A stretch of DNA of 33,917 nt from CAYGZQ01 sp964354375 [NCBI: uncultured Planctomycetota bacterium] (GTDB lineage: Bacteria > JAJVIF01 > JAPKYR01). Below, piece by piece: positions 1 to 6,595 of this stretch. A program made the translations under genes and the position numbers. The notes under the pieces were generated by a model, which made no database searches, was not told the DNA's origin, and was given only the letters and a program-made list of their open reading frames with translations. Position 1 is the stretch's first letter; every line of letters begins with the position of its first letter. Location: NCBI GenBank assembly GCA_964354375.1, contig CAYGZQ010000048.1, forward strand, positions 1 through 33,917, in the 5' to 3' direction.

Positions 1-396
1 CTTAACAGGCTGGACGAGATAATCCTGTTCCGCGCTCTCACCGAGGAAGACATCATCGAGATCGCGGAGAAGTTCCTCGATCGGGTGGCCGAGTCGGCGC
101 GCGAGCATGACCTCAAGCTCGAGTACACGATGAACCTGATGAAATATCTTGCGAAGAGGGGATTCTCCAAGGCTCAGGGCGCAAGGCCGCTAAGGCGAGT
201 CATACAGAAGGAGATCGAGGATCCGCTCTCCGAGCACATTCTGAGGGCGGAGTTTGTGCCGGGCGACACGGTCCTTGTTGATGTCAGGGGCGAGGGGGGC
301 GCGCAGATAATTGTGTTCGAGCGGAAGGAGACGGCGGCCATTCCCGAGTCCGTCGCGCCCGCGCTCCCGTCCGCGTCGGTTGATCAGGGCAAGTGA
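1..396 (+). CDS. clpC: ClpC-type AAA+ unfoldase, C-terminal end (partial)
   Basis: The 5' end lies outside the window and only the last 131 residues are present. The visible part begins LNRLDEIILF, the end of the second AAA+ module with its sensor-2 region. It continues into the C-terminal small domain with GARPLRRVIQKEIEDPLSE, which is highly characteristic of ClpC/ClpE/ClpB-type Hsp100 proteins. In this family the hexamer unfolds proteins and, for ClpC, passes them to ClpP. The end resembles ClpC more than ClpB because of the EDPLSE...F..GDTV.VDV arrangement. A short Ala/Pro/Ser tail follows the small domain. The gene ends at TGA 394-396, just before a cluster of hairpins. The ClpP-interaction loop is not visible, so ClpC versus ClpB/ClpE is not fully settled. 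Confidence 0.85.
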   Translation, partial: LNRLDEIILFRALTEEDIIEIAEKFLDRVAESAREHDLKLEYTMNLMKYLAKRGFSKAQGARPLRRVIQKEIEDPLSEHILRAEFVPGDTVLVDVRGEGGAQIIVFERKETAAIPESVAPALPSASVDQGK

Positions 397-410
397 CGAC
401 ACGTTTGGTG

Positions 411-512
411 CCGAATGCGTCGCGCATTTCGGGAACTGGAGAGAACGCGTCACGCGTTCAGTGCGACTCGGGACGAGTCGGCTCCTGAGTCCGAAGCACG
501 GGACGTGCTCGG
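411..512. repeat. Cluster of four short hairpins with 3-nt loops
   Basis: Four unrelated palindromes follow each other between clpC and the first J-domain gene. Arms 414-419/423-428 have loop TCG. Arms 443-449/453-459 (GAACGCG/CGCGTTC) have loop TCA. Arms 464-470/474-480 (CGACTCG/CGAGTCG) have loop GGA. Arms 495-500/504-509 (AGCACG/CGTGCT) have loop GGA. The first and last can be extended by outer CCG/CGG pairs around one bulged base. There is no T-run, so this is not a simple terminator. It may stabilise or end the clpC mRNA, or be a mobile palindromic repeat. Confidence 0.75.
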
Positions 513-536
513 CACGCGGCACGCAACTGTTATAAT
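509..536 (+). promoter_or_regulatory. Promoter with TATAAT 8 nt before the J-domain start codon
   Basis: A perfect TATAAT lies at 531-536. A weak -35 (TCGGCA, 509-514) stands 16 bp upstream. The ATG of the next gene is at 545, so transcription would start at or next to the start codon. No Shine-Dalgarno sequence is visible. This suggests a leaderless mRNA. Confidence 0.55.
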
Positions 537-544
537 ACCCATCT

Positions 545-1621
545 ATGCCCTATCCCGGACAGTGCCCATCATGCAAGGCCATGCTGGCGTTTCCCGACTT
601 CTCAACGGCGGAGCCGTTACGCTGCCCGGCGTGCGAAACGCGGTTCAGAATCGTGGGACGCGCTCCCGAGCAGATTCGATTCATTGACTACTACAGGGTG
701 GTCGGGGTTCCGCCCAACGCGTCGGCGTCGAAAATCAAGCAGGCGATCAGGGTCCAGATACGAAAGCACCATCCCGATCGAAATCCTGAGAACCCTAAAT
801 CGCCGGAGATTCTGAAAGAGGTGCTCAGCGCAAGGGAAGTTCTTACCGATCAGTCGAAGCGCAGTGAGTACGATTCGGTGCATCGCGCTGTTATTCTCAA
901 GAAGTGGGGGGCATGGGATGTCATTCAGACCGGCTCGAACGGCGAGGGGCATGTTGGCGTTGTTGCGCGGGAAGCGGACATCGATCATCTGAGAAAAGAG
1001 ATAGACGGCATGGACCCGGACGGCGCGTTGACGTCGGCGATGGCCGGTTGGGACAAGACAGTCGATCTCGGAAGGCTCAGTGCGTTGTATCGGTGGCTTG
1101 GAGTGATTTCGCTTGGGATCGCATGGCTGTTGTTTGCGCTGGGGCATGGCTGGTCGGCGGGCGGAGCTTTCGTCGTGGCTTGCGCATGTCTGCTCGGATG
1201 GTTCTGGGGCTCGAGGCCGGGAGGGCTCGCGGCGCTTGCGTTTTTCGTCGCGCGAATTTATTCATTTTCATTCCTGTTTTTCACGCTGATGGGGCGAAGC
1301 ATGGATGAAGCGGTGAAACCGGGTCTGCGGACGAATATTGAAGATGCCTTCAAGATGCTGAACGGTCGCGCGGAGCTGGGCGCGCTGTTGTTCGGCATTA
1401 TAGGGACGGGATATTTCCTCTGGCGAAGTCCGTACGCCGCCGCGCTGAAGGTGCACAGGACCGCGGCTGTCGGAGCGATCCTCGGCGCGCTCATCGCGGT
1501 TGTGCTGGCGTCTCATTCTTTGCCTCATCAGATGCATTGGCGCTGGTTTGCAGCATTCGCGATTTATCTGGCGCTGGATGTCGGTGTTTTCAGTTGGCTT
1601 GGGGTCGCGAGACGAGAATGA
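545..1621 (+). CDS. Zinc-ribbon J-domain membrane protein (copy 1)
   Basis: The 358-residue protein starts with a small zinc ribbon (C7-x2-C10 and C27-x2-C30). A J-domain follows at about residues 48-112 with the HPD motif at 76-78, the site that stimulates DnaK-type ATPases. The C-terminal half holds about five hydrophobic segments, so it should be anchored in the cytoplasmic membrane with the J-domain probably cytoplasmic. There is no Gly/Phe region and no DnaJ-type central zinc domain, so it is not classical DnaJ. It likely recruits Hsp70 to a membrane client, but the client is unknown. A paralogue with the same domain order starts 24 nt downstream, probably in the same operon. Confidence 0.8.
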   Translation: MPYPGQCPSCKAMLAFPDFSTAEPLRCPACETRFRIVGRAPEQIRFIDYYRVVGVPPNASASKIKQAIRVQIRKHHPDRNPENPKSPEILKEVLSAREVLTDQSKRSEYDSVHRAVILKKWGAWDVIQTGSNGEGHVGVVAREADIDHLRKEIDGMDPDGALTSAMAGWDKTVDLGRLSALYRWLGVISLGIAWLLFALGHGWSAGGAFVVACACLLGWFWGSRPGGLAALAFFVARIYSFSFLFFTLMGRSMDEAVKPGLRTNIEDAFKMLNGRAELGALLFGIIGTGYFLWRSPYAAALKVHRTAAVGAILGALIAVVLASHSLPHQMHWRWFAAFAIYLALDVGVFSWLGVARRE

Positions 1622-1645
1622 TCCGCGGGGTATGGGACCGAATCG

Positions 1646-2752
1646 ATGTCGTTTCCTTCGCAATGTCCTGTATGCAAGACGATTCTCGAATTCCCTGACG
1701 GTTCGCAGGGGCCGCCGGTACGCTGCCCTGTCTGCAATTCGCGTTTCGAAGTCAACGGGCGCCTGCTTGCCCACCTTTCGTTCACGGATTTATACGATCT
1801 TCTGGGAGTCTCCCCGCAGGCCGATGAAACAGAGATCAAGCGCGCAGTCAGGGCGAAGATAATCCAGCACCATCCCGACAGGAATCCTGACGACCCGCAC
1901 GCATCGGATCGTCTGAAGCAGGTGATCCGGGCGAAGGAGATCCTTTCCGATCCGTCCAGACGTCGGGACTATGATTCCGCCTATTCCGCGCGGACGCTCC
2001 CGGTGTGGAAGGAGAGCGTTCATCGGCCGGGAAGTCCGTCGCGCGATTCGGTCGGGGAAGTGCGGGGTGAGCGCGCGGTCGAGGGGGTCGATGAGACGGG
2101 CTTTCAGAACGGCGGATCGGAGGTGATCCTGGTGCAGGGAGGCGTGCCCACGAACCTGAGTCGCCCGAACTGGATTGAATACCCGAGGGTGCTCGCGATG
2201 TGGCACGTTGGCGGAGCGGCACTAGGAGCGATCGCGGGACTGGTAATCGGTGCATCGCATGCCGGTTTCTGGGGCACGGTGATGCTGGCCGGTTTGGGAG
2301 CGATTATCGGATGGATACTGACATCGTACCCCGGCGCGCTTGTGGTGCTCGCGTTTTTCGCGCTAAGAGCTTTCGTGATGGGGCTGCTGATATTCCTCAT
2401 TGCGGCGAAGGCGGGAACGGGGGTCTGGGTGCCGGAGGGGCTGGGCGCGATGATGAGAATTTCCAGCCTTGCGACTCTCGCGGGCGCGACGGTACTGGGA
2501 CTCTGGACCATAGGCTCCAGCGCGTTTCAGGGTCTGCCCGCGTATCTCGTGCACGGAGCTGTTCTGAGGCTCAGCGCGATCGGGGCGTGGGTCGGAGCCG
2601 CGAGCGCGCTCATATTCCATCTCGTCAATCCTGAGCCCGGGAGCCTGGACGCATCAGTAGGAGGATGGTGGGTCCTGCTCATGGGAGTCTACCTGTTTTT
2701 GGATGTCCAGGTCCTCGGACGGACCTGGGTGTTCATACGCAGACGGAAATAA
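1646..2752 (+). CDS. Zinc-ribbon J-domain membrane protein (copy 2)
   Basis: This 368-residue paralogue of the preceding gene has its CxxC pairs (C7/C10, C27/C30) and HPD motif (76-78) at identical positions, so the two arose by tandem duplication. A variable, charged linker of about 55 residues follows the J-domain. The C-terminal part has five or so hydrophobic segments, less similar to copy 1 than the N-terminus. Both copies keep intact zinc ligands and HPD, so both are probably functional co-chaperones. The divergent membrane parts suggest different clients, or a heteromeric pair. The start follows the upstream stop by 24 nt; no strong Shine-Dalgarno sequence is seen. Confidence 0.8.
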   Translation: MSFPSQCPVCKTILEFPDGSQGPPVRCPVCNSRFEVNGRLLAHLSFTDLYDLLGVSPQADETEIKRAVRAKIIQHHPDRNPDDPHASDRLKQVIRAKEILSDPSRRRDYDSAYSARTLPVWKESVHRPGSPSRDSVGEVRGERAVEGVDETGFQNGGSEVILVQGGVPTNLSRPNWIEYPRVLAMWHVGGAALGAIAGLVIGASHAGFWGTVMLAGLGAIIGWILTSYPGALVVLAFFALRAFVMGLLIFLIAAKAGTGVWVPEGLGAMMRISSLATLAGATVLGLWTIGSSAFQGLPAYLVHGAVLRLSAIGAWVGAASALIFHLVNPEPGSLDASVGGWWVLLMGVYLFLDVQVLGRTWVFIRRRK

Positions 2753-2802
2753 TCGCGCTTCAGGCGTCTGATGGAAAAAGTGGAGCGAGTGTGTCAAGGA
2801 AA

Positions 2803-2824
2803 AGGCAGCCTGATGAGGCCGCCT
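2803..2824 (-). terminator. Possible weak terminator for the secreted-protein gene
   Basis: A 9-bp near-perfect hairpin (AGGCAGCCT, loop GATG, AGGCCGCCT, one mismatch) lies between two convergent genes. Read on the minus strand it is followed by only three T residues, so termination would be inefficient. Confidence 0.35.
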
Positions 2825-2861
2825 GTGTACTTTCTGCCGCAGATTCGCGGGCGCTCCAATT

Positions 2862-3503
2862 CTACTGATAGAGCTGGTAGAGCACGACGAGGATGTCGTC
2901 GGTGAGGCCGAGGTCCTTCGCCATCACGAAGAACTGGCTGTTAATCGGATTGGAGCCGATGCCGAAGTCCTTACCGAGCTGGACCCATTCCTGGTAGATG
3001 GGTATGGCTCGCAGGCGCGCTTTTTCCATGAACATCGTGGTGGGTGCGCCCACGCGAAGACCCGCGGAATCGTAGAAGAAGACCGCGAACCCGTTGGTGG
3101 TTTCGTCGCTCGGCGACTGCTCCCCGACAATCGCCAGGTACGTTGACAGGTTCTGTTCGTCGAAGTAATGGATGAAGCCGAGGATAGCGGCCTCGCCCGG
3201 CTTGGGAAGGCCGCTCCAAACGGCTGGGTACAGAACGATGTTTCGCTCGTCCTCATACCGGAATCCCTGGGCATCGCCGATTCTGAGCTGGCTGGTGAGA
3301 CGCTTCCCATTGATCGAGAGCGCGTCGAAAATTCCGTCGCCGTTCGTGTCCTCGAAAACGTTGATGACCGAGGCATTTTGAAGGCTGGCGGCGACAACCT
3401 CGGCATCGCTCGGTCTCAGGATGAAGTCCTGTGAGTTGGCGACGCCGCTGAATATCAGAAGAAAAAGAACGGCAATGAAAGTCGCAAGAATGGAACGGGT
3501 CAT
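2862..3503 (-). CDS. Secreted protein of unknown function
   Basis: The 213-residue protein begins with a clear Sec signal peptide (MTR followed by a hydrophobic stretch, with likely cleavage after VANS at about residue 24). A good Shine-Dalgarno sequence (GGGAGGA, 7 nt spacing) supports the start at 3503. The mature part contains DTNGDGIFDALSING, an acidic loop resembling calcium-binding D-x-N-x-D-G motifs of dockerin or thrombospondin-3 type. No enzyme motif is recognised. It is convergent with the J-domain pair and divergent from asd. A periplasmic or exported location is well supported; the role is not known. Confidence 0.65.
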   Translation of the reverse strand: MTRSILATFIAVLFLLIFSGVANSQDFILRPSDAEVVAASLQNASVINVFEDTNGDGIFDALSINGKRLTSQLRIGDAQGFRYEDERNIVLYPAVWSGLPKPGEAAILGFIHYFDEQNLSTYLAIVGEQSPSDETTNGFAVFFYDSAGLRVGAPTTMFMEKARLRAIPIYQEWVQLGKDFGIGSNPINSQFFVMAKDLGLTDDILVVLYQLYQ

Positions 3504-3631
3504 GCTCGTGTCCTCCCGATAAAGTATCCTGACCTAACGCCGCATTTTAACACACGAATCGTAGCGCGGCAATTAGGATATCGGCCGTGATATACTGAAT
3601 CTCGCTAAAGGACATATCGTCAAGAAAAGCC

Positions 3632-4651
3632 ATGCACTCAGCAACAAGACGCAACTGTGCCGTAATTGTCGGGGCCACGGGACTTGTCGGGTCGGCGATT
3701 ATCCGCTGCCTCGATCGTTTCCCGATTCCTATCGATTCGCTGGTTTTGCTTGCCGGGGAGCGATCGGCGGGAACTACCGCCATGTTCCGAGGGGAGGAGC
3801 ACCTGGTGGAGCTGTTCGACCCCGTAGCGTTCAAGGGCGCGAAATGGGTGTTTTTTTCGGGGAAGGACGGTCTGAGCGAGGAGTTCTGTCCGGTGGCCGC
3901 TGATGAGGGAGCATGGGTGATCGACAACTCGGCGGTGTTCCGCATGAAAAACGGAATACCCCTGGTGGTTCCGGAAATAAACATGCACGCGGTGGGCGAG
4001 GAACCTGGGATAATCGCGAATCCGAATTGCTCCACTGTCCAGCTCGCGGTCGCGTTGGCGCCGATCCGGGACAACTTCGGGCTCAGAAGAGTGATCGTGA
4101 GCACGTACCAGTCTTCGTCAGGAGCCGGTGGCGGCTACCGGGACAAGCTTCTGGACGACACAAGAGGTATTCTGGAAAAAGGCGAAGATGCGGTTGACAG
4201 GGAATCCCTGGCGTTCAATTGCCTGCCTGCCGTGGGATCACCGGGCGAGGGCGGGAGGTTCGGTGAGGAGACCAAGCTTGAGAATGAGCTCAGAAAAATC
4301 CTGGAGCTTGACGATCTGAAAGTGTGCGCAAGCGCGGTGAGAGTTCCCACGCTTGTGGGTCACGCGGAGACCGTTGTAGCGGAGACCGAGCGTCCTGTGG
4401 ACCCTGAGGAGGCGAGGCGGTTGCTGGCGAGCGCGAGAGGGATCAAGATTCTGGATGATCCCGGCAGCGGGTCGTTTCCGACGCCGAGACAGGCTGCGGG
4501 GACAGACCCCGTGTGGGTCGGGCGGATCCGTCGCGCGTGCGTTTTCGAAAACGATCTTGCGTTCTGGGTGGTCGCGGATAATCTCCAGAAGGGCGCTGCA
4601 CTGAACGCGGTGCAGATCGCCATGTCTCTTTTGGAGAGCGGAAAGGCGTAA
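3632..4651 (+). CDS. asd: Aspartate-semialdehyde dehydrogenase
   Basis: This enzyme reduces aspartyl phosphate to aspartate semialdehyde with NADPH, the branch point to lysine, diaminopimelate, threonine and methionine. The N-terminal Rossmann motif GATGLVG is at residues 14-20. The catalytic cysteine is C133 in NPNCSTVQ. QSSSGAG and the substrate-binding RVPTLVGHAE segment follow. The length of 339 residues is normal for the family. The gene appears to stand alone; no dapA or lysC is nearby. A TATACT box at 3591-3596 could be its -10 element, with a leader of about 28 nt. It is divergent from the secreted-protein gene. Confidence 0.93.
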   Translation: MHSATRRNCAVIVGATGLVGSAIIRCLDRFPIPIDSLVLLAGERSAGTTAMFRGEEHLVELFDPVAFKGAKWVFFSGKDGLSEEFCPVAADEGAWVIDNSAVFRMKNGIPLVVPEINMHAVGEEPGIIANPNCSTVQLAVALAPIRDNFGLRRVIVSTYQSSSGAGGGYRDKLLDDTRGILEKGEDAVDRESLAFNCLPAVGSPGEGGRFGEETKLENELRKILELDDLKVCASAVRVPTLVGHAETVVAETERPVDPEEARRLLASARGIKILDDPGSGSFPTPRQAAGTDPVWVGRIRRACVFENDLAFWVVADNLQKGAALNAVQIAMSLLESGKA

Positions 4652-4691
4652 GAGATCGGGTAAGTATTGGAGAAGTCGGGCAAGTTCGGAA

Positions 4692-4967
4692 ATGGCAGAT
4701 ATGGAGGAATTCCAGGATCAGATCCCGTCGCCGAAGTACCGTCTGAAAGACGTGGTGGCCGTGATGAGAGAGATCGCGGTTCACATGCAGCTTTGCTCGC
4801 GGGCATGGATCGGGCTTGGAGGGGGGAAGGTGCTCATCCTGAAAGACGATGTAAGAGGGTTCTCGACCTACTACGTGTACGAGGAAGGCATGTTCACGTT
4901 CTACGACCACAGGGGAGGGTCTCAGACTATCCACATCGAAGAAATAACCGAGATAGGGGGTTTCTAG
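4692..4967 (+). CDS. Small hypothetical protein
   Basis: This 91-residue protein begins 40 nt after asd in the same direction. It is soluble, lacks a signal peptide, and has a mixed helix-then-beta pattern: a helix around residues 18-35, then strands carrying ILKDD, YYVYEEGMFTFYDH and TIHIEEI. I recognise no family. The Shine-Dalgarno sequence is weak. Its position suggests possible co-transcription with asd, but no functional link can be claimed. Confidence 0.55.
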   Translation: MADMEEFQDQIPSPKYRLKDVVAVMREIAVHMQLCSRAWIGLGGGKVLILKDDVRGFSTYYVYEEGMFTFYDHRGGSQTIHIEEITEIGGF

Positions 4968-4982
4968 CGCCGGAAGGCGCTG
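4967..4982. terminator. GNRA-loop hairpin between convergent genes
   Basis: AGCGCC and GGCGCT (6 bp) enclose a GGAA tetraloop exactly between the stop codons of two convergent genes. No T-run follows on either strand, so it may protect 3' ends or only weakly terminate. Confidence 0.35.
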
Positions 4983-4983
4983 T

Positions 4984-5571
4984 TCACATTTCCGCATCCG
5001 GCTTTGCCGGGAGTGCCGAGCCCAGCTTGCGGACATAGTGTTTGGCTGCTTCCCACCTTCCGAGACGTCCGAGCGTGACAATCAGAAGCTCGGTGATCTC
5101 GGCATCGTCGGGCCTTTCTTCGTGCAGGGCGACCAGTTGATCAAGGGCATTGTCGAAATTGCCCGCGGATATGTGAGTGATTGCCATGTTCTCACGAACA
5201 AGGATGCTCTCCCGGCGAAGTCTCAGGGCCTGCTCGTAACGTTCCTGGGCTCTTTCGAGCTCGCCGCACTCATAGTAGGTCATGCCGATGTAAATGAGAG
5301 CTTCCACCGAGTCGGGGACTACTTTGAGGTGATCGAACAGCGCCTCAAGCGCGCATTCGTAATCTTTAAGCTCGATCAGCGACCTTCCGAGCAGCAGGTA
5401 TGCCAGCGGATGCTCGGGATATGAATCGGTTATGACCGCAAACCATCTTGCGGCGCTTTCGAAATCCCCGGTTTCGTACGCATCGATGGCGTCCACGAGA
5501 AACGACTCCAGAGTCCTGCTCTCGGGTTCTGTTTTTTTCTTGTTGAATCGACTGAATAGCTTTTTCAGCAT
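4984..5571 (-). CDS. Tetratricopeptide-repeat protein
   Basis: About 195 residues with four to five TPR units, recognisable as repeated A-x3-L-G-x2-Y-like helical pairs (for example EALIYIGMTYYECGELERAQERYEQAL). An open frame continues upstream to 5790, but the natural start is the ATG at 5571. It is followed by a short basic N-terminus (MLKKLFSRFNKKK), and a candidate TATAGT -10 box lies at 5638-5633 on the minus strand. TPR proteins are scaffolds for protein-protein contacts and no partner is identified. It is divergent from the XRE-family regulator, so both share an intergenic region that contains repeated candidate operators. Confidence 0.7.
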   Translation of the reverse strand: MLKKLFSRFNKKKTEPESRTLESFLVDAIDAYETGDFESAARWFAVITDSYPEHPLAYLLLGRSLIELKDYECALEALFDHLKVVPDSVEALIYIGMTYYECGELERAQERYEQALRLRRESILVRENMAITHISAGNFDNALDQLVALHEERPDDAEITELLIVTLGRLGRWEAAKHYVRKLGSALPAKPDAEM

Positions 5572-5738
5572 TAGTGCATCACCCGACGGACCGACATCAA
5601 CCGGACGAGTGGATTGGGCCTTCGAGAGGCTCACTATATTGTCTTTACGGGGTTGCGGTTTTGGCTTAATGAGCGTATAAGCGCAGGGCACAAAATACCG
5701 AAGTCCGCCTGGGAAGCGCCGGCTCAGGTGCCCAGGCA

Positions 5739-5838
5739 GGCTACAAAAGGTTACAAAAATAGCTCTCGTTTGACAGAAAAAGCTTGACACGACGGTTTGA
5801 GTGTGGTATACCCAGCTTGGGTGTCACTTTGTGTAACC
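5739..5838. promoter_or_regulatory. Candidate operators: phased direct repeats and an inverted copy
   Basis: GGCTACAAAA (5739-5748) and GGTTACAAAA (5749-5758) are a direct repeat with a 10-bp period, one helical turn. On the other strand, GGTTACACAAAG is found at 5838-5827. The copies flank the promoter of the XRE-type gene. Related sequences occur before the CHAT gene and the lipoprotein gene. An additional dyad ACCCA-GCT-TGGGT (5810-5822) overlaps the -10 box. Confidence 0.55.
5784..5812 (+). promoter_or_regulatory. Sigma-70-type promoter of the XRE-family regulator
   Basis: A perfect TTGACA (5784-5789) is followed after 17 bp by TATACC (5807-5812). A second TTGACA occurs 14 bp upstream at 5770-5775. 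The leader to the TTG start would be about 50 nt. Confidence 0.65.
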
Positions 5839-5871
5839 CGGTATGTAGCTTTTTGAAATGAGGTGAACACC

Positions 5872-6411
5872 TTGAATCGAGTCCGAGAAGCCAGACTGAG
5901 AGCACACATGAGCCAGGAAGAGCTGTCCGAGAAATCGGGGCTTGCGAGGCCGACCATCTCCAAGATTGAGCGTGGGGAGACGGTTCCGAGCGGGCTGAGC
6001 AGGCAGAAGATCGCGGACGCTCTCGCGAGGAGCGTCGCGGAGGTATTCCCCGGGCAGGATGTCGCAAGCGCAACACCGCTGGCACCGGTGCTTGCCTCGA
6101 ACATCATGGGGATCGCTGTTGTGAACGGAACGATGGCGGCGGCAGGAGTCCGCGGAGGCGCATCGGGAAGCGTGGCGGTTCGCGAAGCGCGAATCGAGGG
6201 ATTCCTGATCGACCACACAGGGAAGAAATGTTCGAACTCGCTTGTGCATCTGGTTCGCGACGGCGAGAAAATCGACTCCACCGTGACGGGCCGTAGCGGT
6301 CGGTTCGTGTTCAAGGACCTTGAGGAAGGCGAGTATGTGCTTCTTGCCGAGGACAAGTTCCAGCCGGTGACGATTGGCGCGGCGGACGACAAGTTCGAGT
6401 TCGAAATCTGA
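5872..6411 (+). CDS. XRE-family regulator fused to a carboxypeptidase-regulatory-like domain
   Basis: The N-terminus is a typical helix-turn-helix of the XRE/Cro family (ARLRAHMSQEELSEKSGLARPTISKIERGETVPS, with the recognition helix around LARPTISKIE). The C-terminal ~75 residues form a beta-rich domain with the pattern G-x-L-x-D-x2-G...SGRF-x-F-x2-L-x2-GEY, typical of carboxypeptidase regulatory-like or transthyretin-fold domains, which are normally found in surface proteins. A low-complexity Ala/Gly linker joins them. I place the start at TTG 5872 because AGGTGA stands 6-7 nt before it; a GTG at 5863 overlaps that ribosome site. The gene is monocistronic, bounded by a promoter and a strong terminator. 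It is a likely autoregulator and controller of the neighbouring CHAT and lipoprotein genes, which is inference. Confidence 0.8.
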   Translation: MNRVREARLRAHMSQEELSEKSGLARPTISKIERGETVPSGLSRQKIADALARSVAEVFPGQDVASATPLAPVLASNIMGIAVVNGTMAAAGVRGGASGSVAVREARIEGFLIDHTGKKCSNSLVHLVRDGEKIDSTVTGRSGRFVFKDLEEGEYVLLAEDKFQPVTIGAADDKFEFEI

Positions 6412-6452
6412 CCGTTCAAAGTATTTCTGGCTGAAAGGCGAAATACCTACCG

Positions 6453-6482
6453 GCCCTGGCCGACCAAACGGTCAGGGCTTTT
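6453..6482 (+). terminator. Rho-independent terminator of the regulator gene
   Basis: A 10-bp stem (GCCCTGGCCG/CGGTCAGGGC, one G-U pair) with loop ACCAAA is followed by TTTTG. It separates the regulator from the CHAT gene. Confidence 0.88.
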
Positions 6483-6526
6483 GTGTGTCCGGACTGGATG
6501 CTCTTCGCTGCCCAGAAGCGCGCGGA

Positions 6527-6556
6527 TTACACAAAGCGGCGCAGCGATGATATGAT
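6527..6556 (+). promoter_or_regulatory. Promoter of the CHAT gene with overlapping candidate operator
   Basis: TATGAT (6551-6556) is a plausible -10 box with TACACA (6528-6533) 17 bp upstream as a weak -35. The -35 lies inside TTACACAAAG (6527-6536), identical to the reverse-strand copy at 5836-5827 near the XRE-type regulator. Confidence 0.5.
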
Positions 6557-6595
6557 TTCCGACCGAGATCATCGATTCCGGCGACCCGTCAACGT

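Noticed and set aside
190-522. Minus-strand frame through the hairpin cluster
   Set aside because: Antisense to the clpC end; palindromic DNA keeps frames open on both strands without coding meaning.
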